Of a stretch of DNA of 64,000 nucleotides, positions 45,018 to 55,667 are shown piece after piece (positions within the stretch are counted from its first letter, which is position 1; each line of letters begins with the position of its first letter). The DNA is taken from contig CAWETE010000014.1 in the NCBI GenBank assembly GCA_963811895.1, forward strand, positions 8,291 to 72,290, read 5' to 3'. Both the position numbers and the translations under genes were made by a program. The DNA is from DASSUW01 sp963811895 (GTDB taxonomy: Bacteria; Actinomycetota; Thermoleophilia; Solirubrobacterales; Solirubrobacteraceae). Below the pieces are notes generated by a model that was not told where the DNA came from, did no database searches, and worked only from the letters and a program-made list of their open reading frames with translations.

Positions 45018-45027
45018 GGAGAAACGA

Positions 45028-46452
<1,425 letters not shown>

Positions 46453-46497
46453 TCGTATGGAGTGATCCAGAACGAGGCGGGGCGCGCATGGGTGGAC

Positions 46498-47587
46498 ATG
46501 ACCCTCCGCCGCCCCCTCCTCGTCCTGGCCGCCCTGCCGGCCCTGCTCGTCGCAGAGCAGGCACAGGCGGCCGTAACGCTCGGCTCTCCCGACGCCGGCG
46601 CCGCCCCTGACGCGTACGCCTGCGAGGTGGCGCGCTGCACAGCCGGGGCAGAGCGTCGGCTTCCGCCAGTTCGCGCTCCAGGGCGCGACGGTCACGGCGC
46701 AGGAGACCGGCGTCCTCGTGTCCGCGCGGGTGTACGCCAAGCGCATCGCCGGCGCCGAGCAGCCGCGGATCGCCGTCCTCAGCCCCGCGGGGGACGGCGG
46801 GATCGGCGTCTCCGTCGGAGCCTTCGCGCCGGTGCCGGTGGTCTCGCGCCAGGGCGCCGTGCACGAGGTGCAGAACCTCCACGTCCCGGTTGCCGAGGGC
46901 GACGCGCTCGGCTTCTTGCTGCCCGCCGGCCAGGTCGACGTCGGGATCGTCAGCCGCCCGCGGCCCGACGGCGCGGTGCAGTGGTTCAGCGAGCCGTGCG
47001 AGCCGTGTCACATGGACGGCGGGACCGGCACCGAGCTGCTGTTCGAGGCCGAGGTCGAGCCCGACTTCGACGAGGACGGGCTCGGCGACGACACCCAGGA
47101 CCCCGACGCCGGCTTCGGCTTCGACGAGTTCGACGACGAGTGGCTCGACGACTGGGACGACGAGCTCGACGAGGACGAGGAGGCCGCGCCGCGCCGCGGC
47201 CGCCGAGGCTTCCAGCTGCTCGGCCTGGCGCTCGCGCCCAACGGCGATCCCGTGCTCAAGCTCCGCGCTCCGCGCGCCGGGCGGGTGAGCGGCAACGTCA
47301 CCACCTCGGCCGGTCGCTGGGACATCGTCGGCGCCGCCCGCACCATCGGCGCCGGCCAGGCGCGATCGCGGCGCGCCGGCCCGGTCCGGCTGCGCCTGCA
47401 CCTCTCGCGTCCGGGCCGTCGCCTCGTCGATCGCCGCGGTCTCCTCAAGGCACGCGTCGTCGTCTCGATCCAGTCGCGCTCGGCGCTCCAGGTGGCGATG
47501 CGGAGGATCCGCCTGAGAGACTCCGCCGATGAGCGTGATGCGCCGCGCAGCCGAGCTCGCCGAGGAGCACCTCGCGACGCTTCGTGA
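46498..47587 (+). CDS. Secreted hypothetical protein with acidic middle (one-base insertion at about 46645)
   Basis: Signal peptide TLRRPLLVLAALPALLVAEQ AQA, then a beta-rich exported domain (QSVGFRQFALQGATVTAQET, EVQNLHVPVAEGDALGFLLP), a very acidic linker around residues 187-223 (FDEFDDEWLDDWDDELDEDE) that resembles calcium-binding linkers, and a C-terminal basic beta domain (ALAPNGDPVLKLRAPRAG). An extra G in the run at 46644-46647 breaks the frame after RCTAG. The 3' end overlaps the next gene by 59 bases, so a further base error there is possible. Function unknown; may be a surface protein. Confidence 0.6.
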
Positions 47588-48864
47588 CCGCCCCGTGCGG
47601 GCGCATGCGTCCTATGAGGACGTGGTCGCCGCGCTCGACGAGCCGCTGCCCGAGCAGGGCGAGGACGACGTCGCGGTGCTCGAGCACCTCGTGGCGGCGG
47701 CCGGGCCGGGCGTCGTCGCCAACCCGGGGCCGCGCTACTTCGGCTTCGTCACCGGCGGCGCGCTGCCCGCCGCGCTCGGCGCGGACTGGCTGACCTCTGC
47801 GTGGGACCAGAACGCCTTCAGCCGCGTTAGCTCGCCGGGGGCGGCGGCGATCGAGGCGGTCGCCGAGCGCTGGGTTCTGGAGGCGCTCGACCTCCCGCGC
47901 ACCGCCGCAGTCGGCTTCGCCACCGGGGCCACGACCTCGAACTTCACCTGCATCGCCGCCGCCCGCCACGCGCTGCTGGAGCGGGCGGGCTGGGACGTCG
48001 AGCAGCAGGGCCTGAGCGGCGCCCCGCCGATCCGCGTGATCGTCGGCGAGCACGTCCACGCGTCGCTGCTGGTGGCCCTGCGCTACGCCGGGCTGGGCGC
48101 GCCGACGACGATCGTGCCCGCGGACGAGCAGGGCGCCATGCGGGCCGGCGAGCTCGACGGTGGGCGACGGTCCGACGCTGATCTGCGCCCAGGCCGGCGA
48201 GGTCGGCTCCGGCGCCTGCGATCCGCTCGAGGCGATCGCCGCCGCCAAGCGGGACGCCTGGCTGCACGTCGACGGCGCGTTCGGCCTGTGGGCGGCCGCC
48301 AGTCCGAGGCATCGCGACCTCGTGCGCGGGGCCGAGAAGGCCGACTCGTGGGCGGTCGACGCCCACAAGTGGCTCAACGTGCCGTATGACGGCGGGCTGG
48401 CGATCGTCGCCGAGCCCGCGGCGCTCAAGGCCGCGATGGGCGTGCGCGCCAGCTACCTGCCGGACTCGGAGGGCCGCGAGCCGCTCGACCATGTGCCCGA
48501 GATGTCGCGGCGGGCCCGCTCGATCCCGGTCTACGCCGCGCTGCGCTCGCTGGGCCGCGCCGGGCTGGCCGAGCTGATCGAGCGCAACTGCGCGCTGGCC
48601 CGCCGGCTGGCCGATGCCATGCGCGAGGCCGAGGGCGTCGAGGTGCTCAACGACGTGGTGCTCAACCAGGTCCTGCTGCGCGTCGACGACGACGACGCGA
48701 TCACGCGAAAGGTCGTCGACGAGGTCCAGCGCGGCGGCGAGGCATGGCTGGGCGGGACGGTCTGGCACGGTCGGGCCGCCATCCGCGTCTCGGTGTCCAA
48801 CTGGTCGACCACGGAAGACGACATCGATCGCCTCGCCGCCGCGCTGAAGGCCGCGCGGTCGTAG
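47529..48864 (+). CDS. PLP-dependent group II decarboxylase (one-base insertion at about 48159)
   Basis: About 444 residues after correction, of the aromatic-L-amino-acid/glutamate decarboxylase fold. N-terminal GPRYFGFVTGGALPAAL, GFATGATTSNFTCIAAARHA for phosphate contacts, HVDGAFGLWAAAS with the ring-binding Asp/Ala, and the PLP Lys in WAVDAHKWLNVPYDGG. The frame shifts after AGELD; removing one G restores VGDGPTLICAQAGEV. Substrate cannot be read (aromatic amino acids, Glu, diaminobutyrate and others are used). It ends 12 bases before the second AhcY-type gene, giving probable co-expression. Confidence 0.87.
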
Positions 48865-48876
48865 TCTGAGGCGGCG

Positions 48877-50124
48877 ATGGCCGCCTCCGACGTCGCCGAC
48901 CCGAGGCTGGCTGACGCCGGTGAGGCCCGCATCGAGTGGGCCGACGGGCAGATGCCGGTCCTGCGCTCGATCCGCGAGCGCTTTGCCAAGGAGCGCCCGC
49001 TCGAGGGCCGGGTGGTCGGCGCCTGCCTGCACGTGACGTCCGAGACCGCCAACCTCGTGCGCACGCTGGCGGCCGGGGGCGCCGAGGTGGCGCTCTGCGC
49101 CTCGAACCCGTTCGCCACGCAGGACGACGTCGCCGCCGCCGTGGCCGCCGAGGGCGCCGAGGTGCACGCCGTCCGCGGCGACGACGCCGAGGCCTGGGCC
49201 GCGCGGGTGGCCGCCGTGGTCGCGCGAGGCCCGCAGATCACGCTCGACGACGGCGCCGACCTGCTGACCGCCCTGCACCTGGCGCGGCCCGACCTGCTCG
49301 ACGGCCTCGTCGGCGGCACCGAGGAGACCACCACCGGCCTGGTGCGACTGCGCGCCCTGCAGGCCGAGGGCAGGCTCGCCTGCCCGGTCATCGCCGTCAA
49401 CGAGGCGGTGACCGAGCGCGTGTTCAACGACCGCTTCGGGACGGGCCAGTCGGCGCTCGACGGCATCCTGCGCACCACCAACCTGCTGCTCGCCGGGCGC
49501 ACGCTCGTGGTGCTCGGCTACGGCTGGGCGGGCAAGGGGATCGCGCTGCGCGCCGACGGGCTCGGCGCCTCGGTGATCGTCTGCGAGGTCGACCCCATGC
49601 GCGCCCTCGAGGCCCGGATGGACGGCTTCGAGGTGCTGCCGGCGCTCGAGGCGGCCGAGCGCGGCGACGTGTTCGTGACCGTCACCGGCGGCCGCGGCGT
49701 CCTGGGCAGCACGCACTTCGCGCGCATGAAGGACGGCGCCGTGCTCGCCAACGCCGGGCACTTCGACGTCGAGATCGACGTCGTCGCCCTGCGCGCCGAG
49801 GCCGACAGCGTGCGCGAGATGCGCCCGCGCGTGGAGCAGTTCACGTTCTCCGGTCGCCGTCTGAACCTGCTGGCCGGCGGGCGCGTGGTCAACCTGGCGG
49901 CGGCCGAGGGCCATCCCGCCGCGGTGATGGACATCTCCTTCGCGCTGCAGGCGCTCGCCGCCGAGGAGCTCACGCGCAGCGAGTTCGCGCCCGGCGTGCA
50001 TCCGGTGCCGGAGCGGATCGACCGCGAGGTGGCAGCGCTCAAGCTCGCCTCGCTGGGCGTGCGGATCGACGAGCTGAGCGAGGATCAGGCGCGTTACCTG
50101 CGCGGATGGCGAGGGGTAGATTGA
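48877..50124 (+). CDS. Divergent short-form S-adenosylhomocysteinase paralogue
   Basis: 415 residues, same fold as ahcY but lacking the long-form insertion, like archaeal/Thermotoga enzymes. Retained: His52 (CLHVTSETAN), Asp125 (TLDDGAD), Glu150 (GGTEETTTG), NAD site GYGWAGKGIALRADGLGA, GHFDVEID and EGHPAAVMD. Altered: the catalytic Lys is Glu180 (VNEAVTERVFND), the Asp-Asn pair is Asn184-Asp185, and Cys is Thr189; the C-terminus ends RYLRGWRGVD without the Lys/Tyr clamp. DNA at 49411-49431 was rechecked and encodes these residues. It may act on another nucleoside thioether (S-inosylhomocysteine is one known case) or be non-catalytic. Confidence 0.85.
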   Translation: MAASDVADPRLADAGEARIEWADGQMPVLRSIRERFAKERPLEGRVVGACLHVTSETANLVRTLAAGGAEVALCASNPFATQDDVAAAVAAEGAEVHAVRGDDAEAWAARVAAVVARGPQITLDDGADLLTALHLARPDLLDGLVGGTEETTTGLVRLRALQAEGRLACPVIAVNEAVTERVFNDRFGTGQSALDGILRTTNLLLAGRTLVVLGYGWAGKGIALRADGLGASVIVCEVDPMRALEARMDGFEVLPALEAAERGDVFVTVTGGRGVLGSTHFARMKDGAVLANAGHFDVEIDVVALRAEADSVREMRPRVEQFTFSGRRLNLLAGGRVVNLAAAEGHPAAVMDISFALQALAAEELTRSEFAPGVHPVPERIDREVAALKLASLGVRIDELSEDQARYLRGWRGVD

Positions 50125-51476
50125 CCGCGGTGGACGGGCTCGAGGCCAGCGTTCAGAAGATGCGCGAGGAGGGTCTGCCGGACCCGGCCATCGACACCTT
50201 CCGCCACTACTACGAGCAGCTCGCGGAGGGTGCCACCGGCATGCTGCCGGAGGCCGAGATCGAGCCGGTCGGCGACGTCCAGGACCTCGACTCGCTGCCC
50301 GACGAGGAGGCGCCGCTCGACCAGGCGGTCGTCCTGAAGCTCAACGGCGGGCTCGGCACCAGCATGGGCATGACGCACGCCAAGTCGCTGATCGAGGCCA
50401 AGGACGGGCAGACGTTCCTCGACGTCGTGGCGCACCAGGTGCTCGAGCTGCGCAAGCGCTCCGGCGCGCGCCTGCCGCTCGTGCTCATGAACTCCTTCTA
50501 CACGCACGAGGAGTCACTCGAGGCGCTGGGCGACTTCGAGTCCGACGTCCCGCTCGACTTCGTGCAGCACAAGGAGCCGAAGATCCGCGTCGACGACCTG
50601 ATGCCGGCCGAGTGGCCGGACGACCCGTCGCTCGAGTGGTGCCCGCCCGGCCACGGCGACCTGTACACGGCGCTGCTCACCTCCGGGATGCTCGACGCGC
50701 TGCTCGAGCACGGCTACCGCTACGCCTTCGTCTCCAACTCCGACAACCTCGGCGCGGTGCTCGAGCCGCGCATCCTGGCCTGGATGGCGCGCGAGGAGAT
50801 TCCGTTCGCGATGGAGGTCACCGACCGCACCGAGGCCGACCGCAAGGGCGGCCACATCGCGAGCAAGGACGGCCGCTTCGTGCTGCGCGAGACCGCCCAG
50901 ACGCCGGAGGAGGATCTCGAGGCGCTGCAGGACATCACGCGCCACCGGTACGTGAACACCAACAACCTGTGGGTCGACCTGCAGGCGCTGGCCGACGTGC
51001 TGCGCGAGCGCGAGGGCGTGCTCGGGCTGCCGCTGATCGTCAACCGCAAGACCGTCGACCCCGGCGACAAGTCCACGCCCGAGGTCTTCCAGCTCGAGAC
51101 CGCCATGGGCGCGGCGATCGGGGTGTTCGACGGCGCCCAGCCGGTGCGCGTCCCGCGGCGGCGCTTCTCGCCGGTCAAGACCACCGAGGACCTGCTCGCC
51201 CTGCGCTCGGACGCCTACGTCCTCGCCGACGACGCGCGCGTCGAGCTGGCGCCCGAGCGCGACGGCACGCCGCCCGTCGTCGACCTCGACGACGACCACT
51301 TCAAGCTCCTGCGCGACTTCGACGCGCGGTTCCCGGAGGGCGCGCCGTCGCTGGTGGGCTGCGAGCGGCTGTCGGTCGAGGGCGACGTGACGTTCGGGGC
51401 GGACGTCGTGGTCCGCGGGACCGTGACGGTCAGCGGACCACGACGTATCGAGGACGGAGCCGTTCTCGAGGGCTAG
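50121..51476 (+). CDS. UTP-glucose-1-phosphate uridylyltransferase (UDPGP family)
   Basis: About 451 residues, eukaryotic-type UDP-glucose pyrophosphorylase fold, unlike the GalU type. Motifs: VVLKLNGGLGTSMGMTHAKS (nucleotide loop), VLMNSFYTHEESLEAL, LEWCPPGHGDLYTAL, and FVSNSDNLGAVLEPRI with catalytic Asp. Makes UDP-glucose, the substrate of the dehydrogenase at 32.5 kb. TTG at 50121 overlaps the previous stop (TTGA); GTG at 50130 is an alternative start. Convergent by four bases with the calcium-repeat gene. Confidence 0.92.
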   Translation: MTAVDGLEASVQKMREEGLPDPAIDTFRHYYEQLAEGATGMLPEAEIEPVGDVQDLDSLPDEEAPLDQAVVLKLNGGLGTSMGMTHAKSLIEAKDGQTFLDVVAHQVLELRKRSGARLPLVLMNSFYTHEESLEALGDFESDVPLDFVQHKEPKIRVDDLMPAEWPDDPSLEWCPPGHGDLYTALLTSGMLDALLEHGYRYAFVSNSDNLGAVLEPRILAWMAREEIPFAMEVTDRTEADRKGGHIASKDGRFVLRETAQTPEEDLEALQDITRHRYVNTNNLWVDLQALADVLREREGVLGLPLIVNRKTVDPGDKSTPEVFQLETAMGAAIGVFDGAQPVRVPRRRFSPVKTTEDLLALRSDAYVLADDARVELAPERDGTPPVVDLDDDHFKLLRDFDARFPEGAPSLVGCERLSVEGDVTFGADVVVRGTVTVSGPRRIEDGAVLEG

Positions 51477-52987
51477 TCCGAGACCTGGATCGAGCCGGCG
51501 GCGCGCGAGACCTGGCGCTTGCCCTTGACGTCGGTCGCCACCACGTCGGCCTCGAGAACCGAGTCGGCCAGCTTGCGGGAGATCCGCAGGGCGAGCTCGG
51601 CGCTCACCTTCTTGTCCTTGCGGACGAGCTTGCTCCGCTGGTGGACGACGCGCACGGCGCCCTTGTGCTCGACCTCCTCGGAGGCCGGGCGGATCGTGAC
51701 CTGACCCACGACCTTGCTGCCCTCGCGCAGGCGCAGCGTCACCTTGCGGAGCTGCTTCCAGCTCTTCGGGTGCGTCCAGCTCAGCTTGACCTTGGCGATC
51801 TCGCCGGCCTTGGCGGAGATCGCCGCCGGGGCGAGCCTGAGGATGCCGACCGCGCTGAGGTTCTCGCAGCCCTCGGCGTCCTCGTCCCGCAGGTCGTGGA
51901 TGAGCACGTCGTTGCCGCCGCCCTCGCAGCGCAGCGTGGTGTCCGCCGTGTTGTCGGCCGCGTCGAGCACGTCGTCGCCCTCGCCGCCGAACAGCTTGTC
52001 GGCGTTGGAGCCGCCGATCAGGCGGTCGGGGCCGCCGTTGCCGCGCAGCTCGTCGATGCCGCCGCCGCCGCTGAAGACGTTCGCGCCCGAGCCGCCGAGC
52101 ATCGTGTCGCCCGCCGAGCCGCCGAAGGCGTCGTTGGTGTTCGGGTCGATGAAGTCGCCCTCACCGGCCGCGCCGCTCGTTCGCTGGAGGCTCGCCATGT
52201 CGACGGTGACGGGGGTCGTCCGCTGGCTGTAGTTGATGAGGTCGGTGCCCGACTGGCCGCGGAAGGTGTCCGCGCCGTTGGGAGCGGGACCCTCGTTGAA
52301 GATGTCGGTCCCGCCGAGGCCCTCGAGGGTGTCGTTGCCGCCGAGGCCGCTGAACTGCTCGACCTTGTCGGCGTCGTCGCTCCCGATCAGCGTGTCGATG
52401 CCGTTCGAGCCCTCGACGTGCTCGACGTCGGGCCGGATGTTCTCCTCGCCGCGGTCGCCGTCGTTGAGCAGGCCGTCGAGCGTCACGCGGACGCCACGCT
52501 GGGAGCTGCGGTAGGTGACGAGGTCGTTGCCGGTGCCGCTGACGACGTCGGCGGGCCGGACCACCTTGCCGTTCTGACCGATCGAGTCCTCGCGGAGGGC
52601 GCCGAAGTACGTGTCGTCGCCGGCGCCCATGTCGACGCGAGCCGCGTGCGGGGCGAGGTAGCGCATGGTGTCGCGCCCGTCGCCGAGCGAGTAGCGGTCC
52701 TGGAAGTTGCCCGGGACGCACAGCGCGGCGCCGGTGGCGTCGATCACGCAGCCGTTGCCGACGGTGATCGGAACGCTGTCGCGGATGTGGATGTGCGTCC
52801 CGGTGAACGAGACGCGCAGGTCGTTGCTCTCGCCGGGCGCGGCGGTGTACTGGACCTGCGGCTCCTGCGTCGGGCCGATGCCGCCGACGCGTACGGTCGA
52901 CGCGTCGGCGGCGGCCGGTAGGACCGCGGCCGCGAGCGCGGCGGCCAGCAGGGCGCGCCGCGCCCTGCGGGGATTGGCGATTGCCAT
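51473..52987 (-). CDS. Secreted calcium-binding (RTX-like) repeat protein
   Basis: 504 residues with signal peptide (ALLAAALAAAVLPAAADA). The centre contains hemolysin-type GGxGxDxLxGG nonapeptide-like repeats that bind calcium in a parallel beta roll: MGAGDDTYFGA, GLGGNDTLEGLGGTDIF, GGPDRLIGGSNADKLFGGEG. A C-terminal domain (LAPAAISAKAGEIAKVKLSW) is Ig-like. No type I secretion genes are nearby and a classical signal peptide is present, so export is by Sec. AAGGAG precedes the ATG. Role unknown; probably surface or matrix. Confidence 0.85.
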   Translation of the reverse strand: MAIANPRRARRALLAAALAAAVLPAAADASTVRVGGIGPTQEPQVQYTAAPGESNDLRVSFTGTHIHIRDSVPITVGNGCVIDATGAALCVPGNFQDRYSLGDGRDTMRYLAPHAARVDMGAGDDTYFGALREDSIGQNGKVVRPADVVSGTGNDLVTYRSSQRGVRVTLDGLLNDGDRGEENIRPDVEHVEGSNGIDTLIGSDDADKVEQFSGLGGNDTLEGLGGTDIFNEGPAPNGADTFRGQSGTDLINYSQRTTPVTVDMASLQRTSGAAGEGDFIDPNTNDAFGGSAGDTMLGGSGANVFSGGGGIDELRGNGGPDRLIGGSNADKLFGGEGDDVLDAADNTADTTLRCEGGGNDVLIHDLRDEDAEGCENLSAVGILRLAPAAISAKAGEIAKVKLSWTHPKSWKQLRKVTLRLREGSKVVGQVTIRPASEEVEHKGAVRVVHQRSKLVRKDKKVSAELALRISRKLADSVLEADVVATDVKGKRQVSRAAGSIQVSD

Positions 52988-53139
52988 GGGGTGCTCCTTG
53001 GGGAGGGGAGGATGTGACGGCGCAAGCGTGCGGCGGCGGACCTACCGATCGCCTACGGACCGTGTACGGAGCGGCGTAACCGGGTTCGCGGATGCGGTGT
53101 ATCTCCTATCGACCATCGGTCAACAAGGAGCCGTGTCGC

Positions 53140-53815
53140 ATGACCGCCACCCGTGAGAAGACCTTCCTGCTCGCCCGCCCGGAGGCGCGCGTGCTCGAGT
53201 GGATATCCCGCCGCCTGCCGCGCTGGGTGATGCCCGATCACCTGACGGCCCTCGGCGTGCTCGCCGCGATCGGGATCGCGGCGGCGTACGTGCTCTCGAA
53301 CCGGCGACCCGGTGTGGCTGTGGGCGGCCAGCGGACTGCTCGTCGTCCACTGGCTGGGCGACTCGCTCGACGGGACGCTGGCGCGGGTGCGGCGCACCGA
53401 GCGCCCGCGCTACGGCTACTACCTCGACCACCTGGTCGACGCCATTGCCACCGCGCTGATCGGCATCGGGCTCGGGCTCTCGCCGCACATGCTGCTCGCC
53501 ACCGGCCTGGTGATCGTGGTCGCCTACCTCGTGCTGTCGATCAACACGTATCTGGAGACGAACGTGCTCGGCGTGTTCTCGCTCGGCTACGGGCGGCTCG
53601 GCCCGACCGAGGCGCGGCTCGGCCTGATCGCCGTCAACGTGGTGCTCGCCCTCGGCCTCGTGCCGTCGTTCACCCTGGCCGGACTCGGGCTCGGCGTCCT
53701 CGACGCCTTCGGCCTCGCCCTCGCCGCGCTCATGCTCGGCGGGCTCGCCGTGCGCGTGGCGCGGAACCTGCGCGAGCTGGCGCGGCTGGAGCCGGCGGGT
53801 CAGGCGGCGCCGTAG
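53140..53815 (+). CDS. CDP-alcohol phosphatidyltransferase (one-base insertion at about 53303)
   Basis: About 224 residues after removal of an extra G. N-terminal WISRRLPRWVMPDHLTALGV with the typical P-x-x-L-T motif; the signature D-G-x2-A-R-x8-G-x3-D is seen as DSLDGTLARVRRTERPRYGY followed by YLDHLVD, with catalytic Asp residues intact. Several membrane helices. Attaches an alcohol (glycerol-P, inositol-P, serine) to CDP-diacylglycerol; the alcohol is not assignable. Shine-Dalgarno AAGGAG at 53125-53130. Its 3' end overlaps convergent ctaG-like gene by 16 bases. Confidence 0.88.
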
Positions 53816-54603
53816 CGCTCGGCCCGCTGGTCCTCGGCCTCGGACTCGGCCAGCATGCGGAAGAACAGGTAGGCGAGCGCGATCCCCATCACGATCGACT
53901 GCTCGAGCGCCATCACCAGGCCGGCCACGTTCTGGTCGTCGAGCGGCGTGAGGCCCCACTTCGTGCCCGGCCAGTCGTACGCGTAGAGGACCTCGGGCGA
54001 GAAGGCGAGCAGCACGCCGAGCAGGCCGACGAGGATCTTCGTGGAGGCCATGTAGAGGATCGGGCCCATGCCCGCCAGCCGCATCCGCGAGCGGATGGGG
54101 GAGAGCAGGTGCCACCAGTAGACGAGCCCGGCGGCCGCGAACGTCAGGTGCTCGACGGTGTGGATGATGGGGGTCTCGAGCGCCGCGTCGTAGAGCACGG
54201 GCACGTGCCAGAGCCACATCACGCCGACGTAGGCGACGACCCCGAACGCCGGATGCCCGAACGGCCCGGCCCTGCGCTCGACGGCGTGGATCCGCTTCGT
54301 GGCCGGCCGCAGGATCCACTTCGTCAGCGCGAGCGTCAGGAAGATCGGGACGAGGTCGGCGATCAGCAGGTGCTGGACCATGTGGAAGGTCGCGAACTGC
54401 TCGCCGAGCGTGTCGAGCGGCGAGATCAGGGCGGCGAACAGGGTCAGCAGCCCCGCCGCCCACAGCGCGGCCCGGCCCCACCCGGCCGCACGCGCGCCGC
54501 CTTCCCGGCGCGACGTGCGCCAGCGCAGGCCGTACACGATCCCGTAGGCCGCGAGCGAGAGCAGAACGACCGGCGCGAACGACCACGAGGTGTCGACGGG
54601 CAC
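53800..54603 (-). CDS. CtaG-family (caa3-type) cytochrome oxidase assembly protein
   Basis: 267-residue membrane protein with about seven helices, including HMVQHLLIADLVPIFLTLAL, GVVAYVGVMWLWHVPVLYDA, HTVEHLTFAAAGLVYWWHLL and ALEQSIVMGIALAYLFFRML. The paired His in HMVQHLL and VEHLTF are typical of the Caa3_CtaG family, needed for caa3 oxidase assembly in Bacillus and copper-related functions elsewhere. No oxidase genes are in the window. Start ATG 54603 lies 60 bases from the large palindrome on its upstream side. Confidence 0.85.
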   Translation of the reverse strand: MPVDTSWSFAPVVLLSLAAYGIVYGLRWRTSRREGGARAAGWGRAALWAAGLLTLFAALISPLDTLGEQFATFHMVQHLLIADLVPIFLTLALTKWILRPATKRIHAVERRAGPFGHPAFGVVAYVGVMWLWHVPVLYDAALETPIIHTVEHLTFAAAGLVYWWHLLSPIRSRMRLAGMGPILYMASTKILVGLLGVLLAFSPEVLYAYDWPGTKWGLTPLDDQNVAGLVMALEQSIVMGIALAYLFFRMLAESEAEDQRAERYGAA

Positions 54604-54662
54604 GCGGTGATCGTAGGCGTTCGGCGGGCGGCTCCGTTGCGTCGCGGCAGCATCGGCGAACT

Positions 54663-54846
54663 GCGGCTGGGTAGGGCAGCTGGGGAGCCGGCCGCGCGGC
54701 GGATTTCGGCGAAGCGTCCTGTTCTAGTGGGGCAGGAGACCACTAGAACAGGACACTGTCCTGGTTAGGGGTCGAAATACGACCCTTAGGCAGGACGCTT
54801 CTTAGAAATCGGCCCCGCCGGCCTCGCCGCTCCCCTACCCAGCCGC
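54663..54846. repeat. 184-bp nested palindromic element
   Basis: Terminal inverted repeats of 14 bp: GCGGCTGGGTAGGG (54663-54676) and CCCTACCCAGCCGC (54833-54846). Inside are GAAGCGTCCTG (54711-54721)/CAGGACGCTTC (54791-54801) and two adjacent hairpins: a perfect 15-bp stem GTCCTGTTCTAGTGG (54716-54730)/CCACTAGAACAGGAC (54740-54754), and a 17-bp stem with three mismatches (54758-54774/54780-54796, loop AAATA). The stems share GTCCTG/CAGGAC arms, so alternative folds compete. No ORF is inside. It lies between comF 3' end and ctaG 5' end, both minus-strand genes. MITE-like, transcriptional or RNA function are possible. Confidence 0.8.
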
Positions 54847-54866
54847 CGTTGACGTTCGCCCGCGGC

Positions 54867-55553
54867 TCACAGCGTGCGCGTGTACGTCAGCGCGACCACC
54901 TCGCCACACCCGCCCGCGACCAGCGCCCGCGCGCAGGCGTCGAGCGTCGCGCCCGTGGTGTGCACGTCGTCGACCAGCAGCGCGCGGCGAGGTGGTGGCG
55001 CCCGCAGCTCGATCGCCAGCCGGCCCGCGCGGCGGCGCTGGAGGCGGCTCGAGCCGACCTGGCGCTCCGCGTGGTCGCGCCGCCGCAGGCAGCACAGGAC
55101 GGGAAGCCCGAGCCGTGGCGCGAGCGCGGCCGCCAGGGCGGAGGCGGGATCGAACCCCCGCCGGCGCGCCCGCACGGCCTGCGACGGGGCCGGCACGAGC
55201 GCGGCGGGCTCGCCGGTGCGCAAGGACTCCGGCAGGTTGGCGGCCACGTGCGCCGCCATGAGCGCCGCCACGGGCAGGGCGCCCCTGAACTTGAGCGCGG
55301 CGACCAGCTGGCGCGCGACTCCGTCGTGCGCCAGCGGCGCCCAGGCGCGGGCGAACGCGGCGCCCGCCGCCGGACAGCCGCGGCGGTGGGCGGCGAGGCC
55401 GCAGCGCGCGCACGTCCGCGAGGGCAGCCACGGCAGCGCGCGCGTGCACGAGGCGCAGAGCCACAGCTCAGCCCGTGGGAGGGCATCGCGACACGCCACG
55501 CACGCGGGTGGGACGACGACCGCGAGCAGCTCGGCGAAGGCGCGGGACGGCAT
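54867..55553 (-). CDS. ComF-family phosphoribosyltransferase-like protein
   Basis: 228 residues. N-terminal zinc-finger-like cysteines (CVACRDALPRAELWLCASC and CARCGLAAHRRGC) followed by a type I phosphoribosyltransferase domain with LVPAPSQAVRARRRGFDPAS and the PRPP loop LLVDDVHTTGATLDACARAL. ComF is needed for DNA uptake in naturally competent bacteria; in others it is a conserved companion of hpf-secA, as here a few genes downstream. ATG at 55553 chosen; an upstream ATG at 55667 adds a basic tail. 114 bases from a divergent methyltransferase. Confidence 0.88.
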   Translation of the reverse strand: MPSRAFAELLAVVVPPACVACRDALPRAELWLCASCTRALPWLPSRTCARCGLAAHRRGCPAAGAAFARAWAPLAHDGVARQLVAALKFRGALPVAALMAAHVAANLPESLRTGEPAALVPAPSQAVRARRRGFDPASALAAALAPRLGLPVLCCLRRRDHAERQVGSSRLQRRRAGRLAIELRAPPPRRALLVDDVHTTGATLDACARALVAGGCGEVVALTYTRTL

Positions 55554-55667
55554 GTCCGCGAGCCTGCCGGGGGACCTGTTTCGGAACAACGCGCGACCGT
55601 TGCGGATCTGTGTCAGGGGTGCGACGAACGCGCGGAGCCGCCGGCGGGAGCGTGCGACCATCCACAT

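Noticed and set aside
50494..51299. Minus-strand ORFs inside the uridylyltransferase gene
   Set aside because: The plus-strand protein is fully conserved throughout; the opposing frames are GC artefacts.
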